DNA of 64,000 nt, taken from Dyadobacter fermentans. GTDB taxonomy: Bacteria > Bacteroidota > Bacteroidia > Cytophagales > Spirosomataceae. The DNA is taken from NCBI RefSeq assembly GCF_019924045.1, contig NZ_JAHXBN010000032.1, positions 78,142 to 142,141 on the forward strand. The letters run 5' to 3'. A model generated the notes under the pieces. That model searched no databases. It was given only the letters and a program-made list of their open reading frames with translations, and was not told the DNA's origin. The translations under genes and the position numbers were made by a program. Shown here one piece after another: positions 45,702 through 55,027 of the stretch; within the stretch, counting starts at the first letter, position 1, and every line of letters starts with the position of its first letter.

Positions 45702-47688
45702 CCATTTACCGGTTTACCGCGATAAAATAGAGAAATTAAAAGGGCCAGTTTTTGTTTTCGGTGCCAGCGGCTTCATTGGCGCCAATCTCTTCAATGATAT
45801 ATTCAAAATCCGGAAGGATTGCTACGCAGTAACCCACGACGCCACCAAAGCATGGCGTCTGAAACTGCTGAATGTCCCGTTTGAAAACATCATCCACTGC
45901 GACATTCTTTCCGACAACTCCATTAAGGAGGTATTTGAAAAATATAAACCGCAAACGATTTTCAACCTTGCGGCCTATGGCGCGTACAGTAAGCAGAGCA
46001 ATGTGAACCTTACCTATGAGACAAATGTGCTCGGAACGGTGAACATCCTGCAAAACTGCACGAAGGACATGGTTTACATCCACGCCGGAAGCAGTTCCGA
46101 GTATGGTTTCAATTGCACCTCGCCCAAAGAAACCGACCGCGTGGAACCGAACAGCCATTATGCGGTATCAAAGGTTTCGGCGGCCTATTTGCTCGAATAT
46201 TATGCCAAAGTAGCAGGGCTGAAAACGCTCAATCTACGCTTATATTCGATTTACGGTTATTGGGAAGAGCCCGACCGGTTGATCCCGCGTCTGATCGAGA
46301 ATGCACGTAAGAAAAATCTGCCTTCCCTGGTATCGCCTGACATCAGCCGTGATTTTGTGTTTGTTGAGGATTGTGTCGAAGCGTTTCTGGATGCTGCGTT
46401 GAAAATCGACGACGAGAAATCCGGACGCTCTTACAACATTGCTACCGGTCGCAAAACCACGATGGGCGACCTCGTGGACGTGACGCGCAAGGCATTTTCC
46501 ATCGCTAAAGAGCCGGAATGGGGCAGCATGTCGAACCGTAAATGGGACCTTGCCGAGTGGTTTGGGGACCCTACCGCATTCGAAAACGATTTCGGCTGGA
46601 AAGCAAGAACTTCACTCGAAGACGGCCTGATCCGTTACAGCCAATGGCAGGATGCCGTGCAATATGAGTCGAGGCTGATCCCTGCTTTTGAAAATCCGAA
46701 GCTTAACCCGGTTATCACAGCCATTATCGCTTGTTACAAGGACGCCCAGGCGATCCCATTCATGTATGAAAGGCTTGTGAAGACTTTTAATGAACTGAAA
46801 GTCCGCTACGAAATCATATTTGTCAATGATAACTCGCCTGATAACCAGGAAGAAGTCATCAATGCCATCTGCGACAAAGACCCCAACGTGGTCGGTATCA
46901 GCCACTCCCGGAACTTCGGCTCGCAATCGGCATTCCTGAGCGGGATGGAGATCGCAACCGGCGACTGCGTGGTGCTTATGGACGGCGACTTGCAGGACCC
47001 GCCTGAAATTATCCCGGCATTTTACGAAAAATGGATGGACGGCTACGACGTCGTGTACGGCGTGCGCGTACAGCGCGAGATGAAGCCGCATATCCACTTC
47101 TTCTATAAAACATTCTATAAAGTATTCCAGGGACTAAGCTACATCCCTATCCCGCGCGACGCCGGCGATTTCTCGATGATCGATCGTAAAGTGGTGAAAG
47201 AACTGGTGGATCTGCCAGAAACAGAGCAGTTCCTGCGCGGCTTGCGTGCATGGGTAGGTTTCAAACAAACCGGAGTACCTTACGTGCGCCCTGAAAGGAT
47301 GTTCGGCGTGTCGACCAACAACTGGACGAAGAACATCTGGTGGGCCAAAAAAGCGATCTTCTCGTTCAGCTTTGCGCCATTGGAACTGATGAGTTATGCA
47401 GGTTTCGGCCTCACGGCATTGTCTATTTTGGGAATAATCTGGCAGATACTGGCCAAATTCTTTTTCTTCCCGGATACGCCAAGGGGCCTCAGCACCGTAA
47501 TAATCCTGATCGTATTCTTCGGCGGGCTCACCATCCTGGGCATTTCGTTTTTGGGAGAATACATTACCAAGATATTCGAAGAGACTAAAAAGCGGCCCAA
47601 ATATATCCGCACCAGGATCCGCCGGGGACCGAAGGCTTATAAAACTGCCGATGAAATCCGGGCCCTGGTAAAACAATTGAGAAAGTAA
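45694..47688 (+). CDS. Fusion of a sugar-nucleotide SDR and a polyprenyl-phosphate GT2
   Basis: A 664-residue protein with two enzymes. Residues ~1-330 are an extended SDR: VFVFGASGFIGANLF (NAD), HAGSSSEYGF and the HYAVSKVSAAYLL Y-x3-K, then RDFVFVEDCVEAF. Residues ~335-664 are a GT2 of the DPM1/GtrB type: VITAIIACYKDAQAIPF, EIIFVNDNSPDN, CVVLMDGDLQDPPEIIP, and two C-terminal membrane helices. The frame is continuous, with no internal start needed. The SDR would complete a nucleotide sugar and the GT2 would load it onto undecaprenyl phosphate. It sits between the two transketolase subunit genes, overlapping the first. Confidence 0.9.
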   Translation: MLDHLPVYRDKIEKLKGPVFVFGASGFIGANLFNDIFKIRKDCYAVTHDATKAWRLKLLNVPFENIIHCDILSDNSIKEVFEKYKPQTIFNLAAYGAYSKQSNVNLTYETNVLGTVNILQNCTKDMVYIHAGSSSEYGFNCTSPKETDRVEPNSHYAVSKVSAAYLLEYYAKVAGLKTLNLRLYSIYGYWEEPDRLIPRLIENARKKNLPSLVSPDISRDFVFVEDCVEAFLDAALKIDDEKSGRSYNIATGRKTTMGDLVDVTRKAFSIAKEPEWGSMSNRKWDLAEWFGDPTAFENDFGWKARTSLEDGLIRYSQWQDAVQYESRLIPAFENPKLNPVITAIIACYKDAQAIPFMYERLVKTFNELKVRYEIIFVNDNSPDNQEEVINAICDKDPNVVGISHSRNFGSQSAFLSGMEIATGDCVVLMDGDLQDPPEIIPAFYEKWMDGYDVVYGVRVQREMKPHIHFFYKTFYKVFQGLSYIPIPRDAGDFSMIDRKVVKELVDLPETEQFLRGLRAWVGFKQTGVPYVRPERMFGVSTNNWTKNIWWAKKAIFSFSFAPLELMSYAGFGLTALSILGIIWQILAKFFFFPDTPRGLSTVIILIVFFGGLTILGISFLGEYITKIFEETKKRPKYIRTRIRRGPKAYKTADEIRALVKQLRK

Positions 47689-47766
47689 TAAATTGCATGG
47701 TATCAGCCGGTTAGGCGGCCATTCCTTTTAAGTTAAGCAATCAATCGGCGTAGCGCCCACTTAACG

Positions 47767-48687
47767 ATGAGAAAAGAATTTTCAACAGCCATCGAGGAGC
47801 TTGCGGTCGAAGACGACTCCGTTATCTTCATCACAGGCGACCTTGGATATAATGCATTGGAAAACTTGCAGGCCAAAATGGGCAAGCGGTTTATCAATGC
47901 CGGTGTTGCGGAGCAGAATATGGTGGGTGTAGCCGCCGGCTTTGCGCACAAAGGTTATAAAGTGTTCTGTTACAGCATTGCACCGTTCATCGTGTACCGA
48001 TGCCTCGAACAATTCCGTAACGACGTATGTTTCAACAACTTGCCGGTATTTCTGGTGGGTAATGGAGGTGGATACGGATATGGGATCATGGGCAGCAGTC
48101 ACCACACGATCGAAGACCTCGCGTGTTTGAGCGGCCAGCAGAATGCCCAGGTGTGGGTACCTGCATTTGCCGATGAAGTGGTTCCGGTTGTGCGGCAGAT
48201 CGCCGCCGATGCCCGTCCCGCGTACCTGCGCCTGGGAGCGGGAAAAACCACTCCTGCAAACAGCTACCTGACGGGTTCGTTTAAAGTGATCCACCAGCCT
48301 GCCCATGCCGAAACGACCGTTTTTGCATTGGGACCGGTTGCCAATAACGTGTTGTCTGCACTGGCGCTGGCACCCGAGCTTGCCGAAAAGGTGAACGTGG
48401 TGACTGCCCTGCATTTCCCGCTGGAACTGACGGACGAGCTGATCACGCTGGTGAAAAAAGCGCCTGCGGTTCTCGTTGCCGAAGAGCATATCAGCACAGG
48501 CGGGCTTGCTCAGCAGCTTTCCGTTCAATTGCTGGAAAAAGGTATTTTCCCGTCGGTATTCAAGAGCCTCAAAGCGGAAGGCTACCCCAACAGCCGTTAC
48601 GGCAGCCAGAGCTATCACCAGAAGCTTTCCGGACTTGACGCAGATTCGATCCTGTCGAGCATCAGCCAACTAATGATCCCGGCATGA
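47767..48687 (+). CDS. Transketolase C-terminal (pyrimidine-binding) subunit
   Basis: A 306-residue partner of the gene at 44874. The conserved glutamate that activates TPP lies in NAGVAEQNMVGVAAGFAH, preceded by VIFITGDLGYNAL and followed by YSIAPFIVYRCLEQFRND and SSHHTIEDLACL. The last 120 residues form the transketolase C-terminal domain (VFALGPVANNVLSALALA, VLVAEEHISTGGLAQQL). Its stop overlaps the next ATG (ATGA). The 78-bp gap from the fusion gene shows no clear promoter. Confidence 0.92.
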   Translation: MRKEFSTAIEELAVEDDSVIFITGDLGYNALENLQAKMGKRFINAGVAEQNMVGVAAGFAHKGYKVFCYSIAPFIVYRCLEQFRNDVCFNNLPVFLVGNGGGYGYGIMGSSHHTIEDLACLSGQQNAQVWVPAFADEVVPVVRQIAADARPAYLRLGAGKTTPANSYLTGSFKVIHQPAHAETTVFALGPVANNVLSALALAPELAEKVNVVTALHFPLELTDELITLVKKAPAVLVAEEHISTGGLAQQLSVQLLEKGIFPSVFKSLKAEGYPNSRYGSQSYHQKLSGLDADSILSSISQLMIPA

Positions 48688-50378
48688 CGAAAAAGGCTTT
48701 CACCATTATTCTGAGCCTGATCCTGTTGTTACCCGTTGCCATTTATTTCACGGTATGGGATTACTATGCCATCAATATTCCCAAATGGGACGACCATGCG
48801 CTGAAAAACTTCATCGCCGAATACGCGCAGACTGGCGGCTGGAAAGAGAAAATCCTGGCACTTTTCAGGCAGCATAACGAGCACCGCATTGCGCTGACGC
48901 GCCTTTTCGCCTGGATCGACTATGCCATTTTCGGGCACCTCAACTACCGGCATCTGATGACCGCGGGCAACATCCTGCTCCTGGCAGCGATCCCGCTGTT
49001 TTACGACCTGCTCAAAAAGAACAAAAAGCCCCTTTTTGCATTGGTACCCATTCCATTCCTGTGGATGACGCTGGCGTTTTGGGAGAATATGTACTGGGGC
49101 ATGTCGGCAGTGCAGAATTTCGGGGTGGTAACACTCGTCCTCTGGACACTGTATCTGGTCATCAATCCCAAAGTATTGCCATTTACCATCGCCATATTAT
49201 TAAGCGTGGTAACCGTGCTTACCAGCGGCAATGGGCTGATGGTGCTGCCGCTTGGGGCTGGTTTGCTATTTCTTGCGGGGAATAGAAAGCGCTTTGCATT
49301 GTGGACCATCATCAGCATTGCCGAGATCTTCTGCTATTTTTATTGGTATAAACAACCCGACTACAACCCCGAATCAAAAGCTTCGCTGCTGCAACTTGTC
49401 AAAGGCTACATGGCGTTCCTGGGCTCATTTGCAGAATGTATTCCGGTTCTGAATCACATTAAGGTTTGTATTTTCCTGGGTGTGATTTTATTCCTCGTCG
49501 CTATTTCCATTGGTTCAACGACGCTTTTCAGGATTATCAAGAATAAGTATTCCAACAAGTTCGAACGCACTACCGACCTGTTCTGCCTGGGGGCAATATT
49601 GTTTATTCTCGGTACTGCCGCGATTGTCGTTCACGGCCGCGCGGGTTTCGGATTCGATGTACTTATTGCCAGCAAGGTTAAGATATACTCGGTGCTCCTG
49701 CTGATCATCGCCTACATCTATGTTGTGGTCCCGATCCGCGGCAGTTTCCTATCGCCTTACATTACCGCGATTATCGCTCTGGCGGTCACATTCAATGTAT
49801 TCAGCTATCATTACCATCTGGTGGACGCTTACAATTTGAGAAAGCAGATGGTAACCGCACAATTCAACTGGACATTTACCGACAAGTCGCTGAAATATCC
49901 GGCAGATACATCGTTTGCGGCTAATATTATGGAGAAAACGCCGGTCATTTACGACAAATGGCTGCCGCTGATTTCCGTTGCAGACCGTCAGAACTATGCG
50001 GGTAGCTCGCGGGGTATGGTCGATTTGTACGACAAAACCACCATTACCAGCGATACTGCATCGATTAAGGTGAGCAACACCACATTCACCAGCCAGCGAT
50101 TGCAGGATAGCGGCGTGTATGTGCTGCTAAGCTCGGATAAATGCTATTACATTTTCCCTGCCCTGCGCACTCGTAACACAAGCCGCAAACAGCTGTTCCT
50201 GAAACAATACTACTTTGCCCCCGGCTTCTACGCCGACATCCCGTTCTCTGAAATGGACAAGGGAATTTATAAAGTGGCGCTTATCCGCCAGCAGGGCGAC
50301 GAAACCGGCATTCTGTTCAAAGACCAGCGTGTGAAGGTGAAAGAATCGCGTAAAAAAGAAGTGAAAGTTAACTGGTAA
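48684..50378 (+). CDS. Multi-pass membrane protein, possible GT-C glycosyltransferase
   Basis: A 564-residue protein with about nine to eleven hydrophobic segments and a C-terminal extracytoplasmic region of ~170 residues. I do not recognise the family. The first loop has IPKWDDHALKNFIAEY, an acidic pair where GT-C enzymes keep their catalytic Asp, followed by RQHNEHRIALTRLFAWIDY and FWENMYWGMSAVQNFG. This suggests a GT-C-like transferase using a lipid-linked sugar. It overlaps the transketolase C subunit gene by 4 nt and is 2 bp from the acyltransferase gene, so it belongs to the operon. A flippase or polymerase is the alternative. Confidence 0.7.
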   Translation: MTKKAFTIILSLILLLPVAIYFTVWDYYAINIPKWDDHALKNFIAEYAQTGGWKEKILALFRQHNEHRIALTRLFAWIDYAIFGHLNYRHLMTAGNILLLAAIPLFYDLLKKNKKPLFALVPIPFLWMTLAFWENMYWGMSAVQNFGVVTLVLWTLYLVINPKVLPFTIAILLSVVTVLTSGNGLMVLPLGAGLLFLAGNRKRFALWTIISIAEIFCYFYWYKQPDYNPESKASLLQLVKGYMAFLGSFAECIPVLNHIKVCIFLGVILFLVAISIGSTTLFRIIKNKYSNKFERTTDLFCLGAILFILGTAAIVVHGRAGFGFDVLIASKVKIYSVLLLIIAYIYVVVPIRGSFLSPYITAIIALAVTFNVFSYHYHLVDAYNLRKQMVTAQFNWTFTDKSLKYPADTSFAANIMEKTPVIYDKWLPLISVADRQNYAGSSRGMVDLYDKTTITSDTASIKVSNTTFTSQRLQDSGVYVLLSSDKCYYIFPALRTRNTSRKQLFLKQYYFAPGFYADIPFSEMDKGIYKVALIRQQGDETGILFKDQRVKVKESRKKEVKVNW

Positions 50379-50380
50379 CC

Positions 50381-51517
50381 ATGCGCACCAATTCGGAAGG
50401 ACACATTATTCAACTTGACGGCGTGCGCTTTATTGCAGTGGGGCTGGTTCTGCTCGACCACCTGATCGTGGAGATCAACATCATCCCGTTCGGCGCATTG
50501 GGAGTAACCATTTTCTTCATACTCAGCGGCTTCCTGATTTCCCGCATTCTGCTTAAAAGCAAGGAGAAGACTTACGGAACACCCGGAGGCTTTAAGAAAT
50601 ACCTGCGCAAGTTCCTGGTCCGCAGAACGATCCGGATTTTCCCGGTTTACTACCTCATCATTGCATTGCTGTTTATCTTCAATGTACCGCCCGTTCGCGA
50701 CAAGCTGCCCTGGCTCGCATTATACGGGACCAATATTTATATAGCCCTCCACAAAACCTGGCTGGGTTCAGTAGACCATTTGTGGTCGCTGGCAGTGGAA
50801 GAGCAGGTGTACCTATTCTTCCCGTTCCTGATTTTCTTCATTCCCAAAAACAAACTGGTGCCCGTGCTGGGCCTGATGGGTATTTTCAGCATTCTCCTGC
50901 GCGCTTACATTTTCTATTCGGGCAGGATACCGGGTACCAACTTCGTCACCATGGGTGAATGGACCGTAACCTATGTATCCACACCCACCTGTTTCGATTC
51001 TTTTGCATTAGGTGGTCTTATGGCCTGGATGCAGCTTTACAAGAATGATTTGTTTGTTAAATTTTTCAGTAAATCGTGGCCGGTATTGCTGGGTTTGCTG
51101 GGATGGGTGCTGATCCAATGGTGGGCCAAATCGCTCGCACAGCCATTCAACTTCCCTTACGTGGTGCTCGACAGAACCATGTCGTCCATTTTCGGGTTTA
51201 CGTTGATAGGACGCGCTGTGATGGGTTTCAAGGGTTGGATGGCCGCGTTCCTCGAAAATCCGGTGTGTATTTATCTTGGCAAAATCAGCTATGGCCTGTA
51301 CCTGTACCACAATTTTGTATACAACCATTTTCACAGCGGTCCCATGCACCCGACGGTCAGGCTTTTCCGGAAAATCTATCAATATATCCCCAGCCTCGAA
51401 GGCAATATCGCGTTCGAAGCAACGGTCGTAGTGACGCTCACTGTCTTAGTGGCGTCGGTTTCCTGGCACTTTTTCGAGAAACCGATTAACGCCCTGAAAG
51501 ACAAGTACGCTTACTAA
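50381..51517 (+). CDS. OafA/YrhL-type membrane acyltransferase (Acyl_transf_3)
   Basis: A 378-residue membrane protein with about ten hydrophobic segments. The N-terminus IIQLDGVRFIAVGLVLLDHL carries the family's R/H motif with the catalytic His in LLDHL, followed by FFILSGFLISRILL, RRTIRIFPVYYL and the LWSLAVEEQVYLFFPF motif. These enzymes move an acyl group, usually acetyl, onto sugars outside the membrane. In this operon it would acylate the glycan made by the neighbouring glycosyltransferases. ATG 50381 follows the previous stop by 2 bp. Confidence 0.9.
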   Translation: MRTNSEGHIIQLDGVRFIAVGLVLLDHLIVEINIIPFGALGVTIFFILSGFLISRILLKSKEKTYGTPGGFKKYLRKFLVRRTIRIFPVYYLIIALLFIFNVPPVRDKLPWLALYGTNIYIALHKTWLGSVDHLWSLAVEEQVYLFFPFLIFFIPKNKLVPVLGLMGIFSILLRAYIFYSGRIPGTNFVTMGEWTVTYVSTPTCFDSFALGGLMAWMQLYKNDLFVKFFSKSWPVLLGLLGWVLIQWWAKSLAQPFNFPYVVLDRTMSSIFGFTLIGRAVMGFKGWMAAFLENPVCIYLGKISYGLYLYHNFVYNHFHSGPMHPTVRLFRKIYQYIPSLEGNIAFEATVVVTLTVLVASVSWHFFEKPINALKDKYAY

Positions 51518-51556
51518 ATAATGAAACCCCATAGCCCGGTTACAGGCTTTATTTAT

Positions 51557-51564
51557 TAATTTCG
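51557..51564 (+). promoter_or_regulatory. Internal Bacteroidota -7 box (TAnnTTCG variant)
   Basis: TAATTTCG, 26 bp before ATG 51590, suggesting that the last three genes of the block can also be transcribed separately. Confidence 0.4.
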
Positions 51565-51589
51565 CGCAACATACCAAATACGCTTTTGC

Positions 51590-52333
51590 ATGTCATATCT
51601 TCTGAGTATAGTAATGCCCGCATACAATGAGCAGGATTGTATCGAAAAAGTAGTTTATAATTGGACCTCCTTCCTCAAAACTAAATTCCCCAACGATAAC
51701 ACTACCCTGATCGTCATCAACGACGGATCGAAAGACAATACGAAGGTATTACTGGATGAACTGGACAAAAAAATCGACAATCTGACCGTTGTTCACCAGA
51801 AAAACGGCGGGCATGGCAATGCGGTGGTGAACGGCTATCGCAAGGCGCTGGAAGTAGGTTCGGAATATGTATTCCAGACCGACAGCGACGACCAGTTCGT
51901 TTCCGAAGATTTTGACAAACTCTGGGACAAGCGCTCCCAATCACAGTTCATACTCGGCTACCGCCAGGTGCGGCATGATGCCGGCGTACGCCTCTTTATC
52001 ACGAAATTCCTCCGCGGCACGATTTCCGCTGTTTATGGTACATTCATCATGGACAGCAACATTCCGTTCCGTCTGATTAAAGGAACATTCCTGCAAAAAC
52101 TGATGAACCAGCTACCCAACCCGGAACCGTTCGCACCGAACATTTTCCTGGCTGTGATGGCTAAAAAATCAGGACAGCAGCTGTTCGATATCCCTATCAC
52201 CCATAAAGACCGGGAAACCGGCACCGTTTCAATTGTGAAATGGAACCTGTGGAAAGTTTGTATCCGAAGCTTTAAAGAACTCTTGCGGTTTCGCCTCGAA
52301 CTGAATGATAAAGTGAAAGCGATCCGCGCTTAA
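51590..52333 (+). CDS. GT2 glycosyltransferase, DPM1-like
   Basis: A 247-residue single GT2 domain without clear membrane helices: LLSIVMPAYNEQDCIEKVV, LIVINDGSKDNTKVL, KNGGHGNAVVNGYRKAL and the metal site VFQTDSDDQFV. It has the dolichyl-phosphate mannosyltransferase layout but lacks the C-terminal membrane domain. Second GT2 of this block, so more than one sugar is probably handled. It is 12 bp before the large unrecognised gene. Confidence 0.88.
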   Translation: MSYLLSIVMPAYNEQDCIEKVVYNWTSFLKTKFPNDNTTLIVINDGSKDNTKVLLDELDKKIDNLTVVHQKNGGHGNAVVNGYRKALEVGSEYVFQTDSDDQFVSEDFDKLWDKRSQSQFILGYRQVRHDAGVRLFITKFLRGTISAVYGTFIMDSNIPFRLIKGTFLQKLMNQLPNPEPFAPNIFLAVMAKKSGQQLFDIPITHKDRETGTVSIVKWNLWKVCIRSFKELLRFRLELNDKVKAIRA

Positions 52334-52344
52334 AAAACAGGCTT

Positions 52345-55023
52345 GTGTCGAAAAAAAAACTGATTGCTATCCTGCTGGTCGTGCTTATCGCATCAGCAGG
52401 ATATTTCCTGTTCAAATGGTCGAGGGGTTCGTCGGCAGCCTGGCAATTCATCCCCTCCAATGCCGTGGTGGTGATCACCAGTGAGCATTTGCAAGATTCG
52501 GCTTACACAGCCACAGAAGCCGCACTTGACCTTAAACGGCTTCCCCTCCTCGATATCGCCAGCGACAATCTGACTTTGCTCAACCTGCTGACGAAAGACG
52601 CTAAAAAGCTCAAAACATTCCTGAAGGGCAAATCCCTCTCCTACTCATACCACCCGCGAACGAGCACGGAATGGGGGGTAATTATGTACATTCCCGTCAC
52701 CGAGGAAGAAACCAAATGGCTTGCCAGCCCGCAACATGCCAACATCCGGCTTTTGCACCACAATTTCCAGGATCACCGCATTACCGACGCCATCGATGCC
52801 AACTCCCGGCCGTTGTTTTCCTATCTGGTAAAAGACCATTACCTCATCGTGAGCTACTATGGCGACTTGATCGAAGACGCCGTGCGTGCCTCCTCGCTCA
52901 ATATCAGCTCATTCAGGCTGCGTTCGCGCTTCTCGAATATCAACGACTCCGATTATGGCACGAGCATTTACCTCCGCACAGACGCCTGGAAATCCGTGAT
53001 GTCGATGGAAAACGTCGCTACGTTGGCCGAGTTTGGAAGAAGCTTCCCTGCCTACCAGGATTTTCACATTGAAAAAGCAGAGAACAAGGGAAACCTGGTC
53101 GTTAAATCCGACGGTGCAGACGCCCCGGATTACTATCTGGCCGAAATCCTGAAAGACAACCCAGGCACGCCGTTTATCGGGCACAAGCATGTATCACAGC
53201 AGACATCATTTCTCTACCGCGCGGCAGCGTCCGACAAAGCGGCATTCAGGGAAGCGTTTTTGAAATGGCATAAAAAATACAAGTCGCCCGCCTGGGATAA
53301 GCTCACCTACTACATTTCGGGCGAGAGCAATGTGCTCTTGGACAATATCGGTTCGGAATTGGTACTGTGCCAACTGGAAGAAAACAACAGCATTACCGAC
53401 GGCAAAATCCTGCTCGCGGAGTTCTCCAATTATGATAAAGTGAGGCCCGTGCTGCAAAAGCTCGCGCAACTGGCCAATCAGGAAAGCAACGTTTCGAACG
53501 ATCAATACCAGGGTTACGACATTTATTCGGTACCTGTACCCGAACTGCCGGCAGGTCTTTACGGGCCGATGTTCACCGGCTTCCCGCGCAGCTACATTAC
53601 CTATATTGCTCCGTACCTCGTGATCAGCAACAACTCGCAGGTTTTACAGAACTACATTGTCGATTACGAAAACCAGATCACCTGGAAACAATCGCCGGAG
53701 TACGATAGCGTGCTGACCAATGTCAACAACGAAGCGCAGCTTTCGATGATCGTGAACCTGCGGAAAGCACAATCGGGCGAGGAAACGCAGGTGAGCAAAA
53801 AGTACAGCGACCTCACGGCTAAAATGGAGTCTATCACGCTGCAATGCCGTTTCGAAGGCAGCGAGGCATTCCCCGAGCTTACATTTCATCCTAAAAAACG
53901 GCAAACCGCCAGCAAGGTGCTCAACCGTACCTTCCTGAACATTGACATCGAGTGGCCGGATATTTACGATTCGGAACTGGCCGCATTGCAAAACCCGATC
54001 GACGGAAGCTCTGAAATATTGCTGACCGACAAGGAACATAACCTACTCAGAACGAACAACCTGCGTGAGGGCAAAACCGAAACCATTGCCAAACTGAACG
54101 GAGCGATCGGCACGGCCGCTTACAAAGTCGACTTCCTGAACATTGGCCGCCAGCAGCGCATTTTCGCCACAGGCCGCACGGTATACGCATTGGACGAAGA
54201 CGATTCCTCCAATGTTTCGACGTTCCAGGCGCATTTGCCTACCTCCGATCTCATTTCGGCATTGTACCTCATCGATGGCGGTGAAGACGGCAGTAACCGG
54301 TTCATCGTCAAGAGCTCGGCGGAAGAGCTGTTTGTATGGGAAAGTGTGACACGCCCGCTCAAAAGGCTGAACCATTCCGTGCGTTTCGAAAAGATTGTGG
54401 GGCCGGTAGTGGCGCTGAACCAGATCGGTAACCGGGGCTTCATCGTGACGCAGCAGAACGGAAAGATCTATTTATTAAAGGAAAATGGCACGGTACGCCC
54501 CGGGTTCCCCGTCGATATCCTGACGCGCACCGAAAGTCCGTTCACCTGGGCGCAAAACCCGCAAACGGGCCAGCCCGAGCTCGCGGGCGTGAGCGTATCC
54601 GGCGAGTTGATCCGCATCAGCCTGGATGGTAAAATCACATCGCGGCGGCAACTCCTCCGCCCCGAACCGGGCTCGCGTTTTCGAATCCTGTTCGACCGCA
54701 ATTCGCTCGACTGGATATTGGTGCGGTCGGTTAATTCAAAAACGGCTATTATTACCAAAGATGGCCGCGAGCTGTTCGAGATCAAGGATATTTTGCCAAA
54801 TTCGGTGATCCAATACCATTTCTTTGGTGTCGACAACCGGTTTATCACCATTAAATCGGGCAGTTATTCTACTGTTTTTGACATGAACGGAAGACGCCTC
54901 GGCGATAAAGCGATCCCGTCGGAAATGCCGGTGCAGCTTACCTATCAGCCGGGTTATTACAAATTATTGATATTCAGCCGGTCGGAGAAGAAAATACAAG
55001 TCTGGTCGATCAAGTTGAGATAA
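52345..55023 (+). CDS. Large membrane-anchored extracytoplasmic protein, unknown function
   Basis: An 892-residue protein from GTG 52345, 11 bp after the GT2 stop. One N-terminal membrane anchor (LIAILLVVLIASAGYFLF) and the rest outside. Residues ~35-500 start with WQFIPSNAVVVITSEHL, reminiscent of DUF3352-type exported proteins, with two similar modules. Residues ~540-890 look like an all-beta propeller (LRTNNLREGKTETIAKLN, GFIVTQQNGKIYLLKENG, FDMNGRRLGDKAIP). I recognise no catalytic motif. Position at the end of a glycan operon suggests a scaffold or assembly factor; that is inference. Confidence 0.7.
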   Translation: MSKKKLIAILLVVLIASAGYFLFKWSRGSSAAWQFIPSNAVVVITSEHLQDSAYTATEAALDLKRLPLLDIASDNLTLLNLLTKDAKKLKTFLKGKSLSYSYHPRTSTEWGVIMYIPVTEEETKWLASPQHANIRLLHHNFQDHRITDAIDANSRPLFSYLVKDHYLIVSYYGDLIEDAVRASSLNISSFRLRSRFSNINDSDYGTSIYLRTDAWKSVMSMENVATLAEFGRSFPAYQDFHIEKAENKGNLVVKSDGADAPDYYLAEILKDNPGTPFIGHKHVSQQTSFLYRAAASDKAAFREAFLKWHKKYKSPAWDKLTYYISGESNVLLDNIGSELVLCQLEENNSITDGKILLAEFSNYDKVRPVLQKLAQLANQESNVSNDQYQGYDIYSVPVPELPAGLYGPMFTGFPRSYITYIAPYLVISNNSQVLQNYIVDYENQITWKQSPEYDSVLTNVNNEAQLSMIVNLRKAQSGEETQVSKKYSDLTAKMESITLQCRFEGSEAFPELTFHPKKRQTASKVLNRTFLNIDIEWPDIYDSELAALQNPIDGSSEILLTDKEHNLLRTNNLREGKTETIAKLNGAIGTAAYKVDFLNIGRQQRIFATGRTVYALDEDDSSNVSTFQAHLPTSDLISALYLIDGGEDGSNRFIVKSSAEELFVWESVTRPLKRLNHSVRFEKIVGPVVALNQIGNRGFIVTQQNGKIYLLKENGTVRPGFPVDILTRTESPFTWAQNPQTGQPELAGVSVSGELIRISLDGKITSRRQLLRPEPGSRFRILFDRNSLDWILVRSVNSKTAIITKDGRELFEIKDILPNSVIQYHFFGVDNRFITIKSGSYSTVFDMNGRRLGDKAIPSEMPVQLTYQPGYYKLLIFSRSEKKIQVWSIKLR

Positions 55024-55027
55024 TGCT

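Noticed and set aside
38786..48687. Apiose use system: rpe, apiosidase-like DUF4038 and a split transketolase resemble parts of apiose catabolism with apulose-4-phosphate transketolase
   Set aside because: No apulose kinase, isomerase or sugar transporter is present, the DUF4038 motif is altered, and the transketolase genes are interleaved with glycosyltransferase genes instead.
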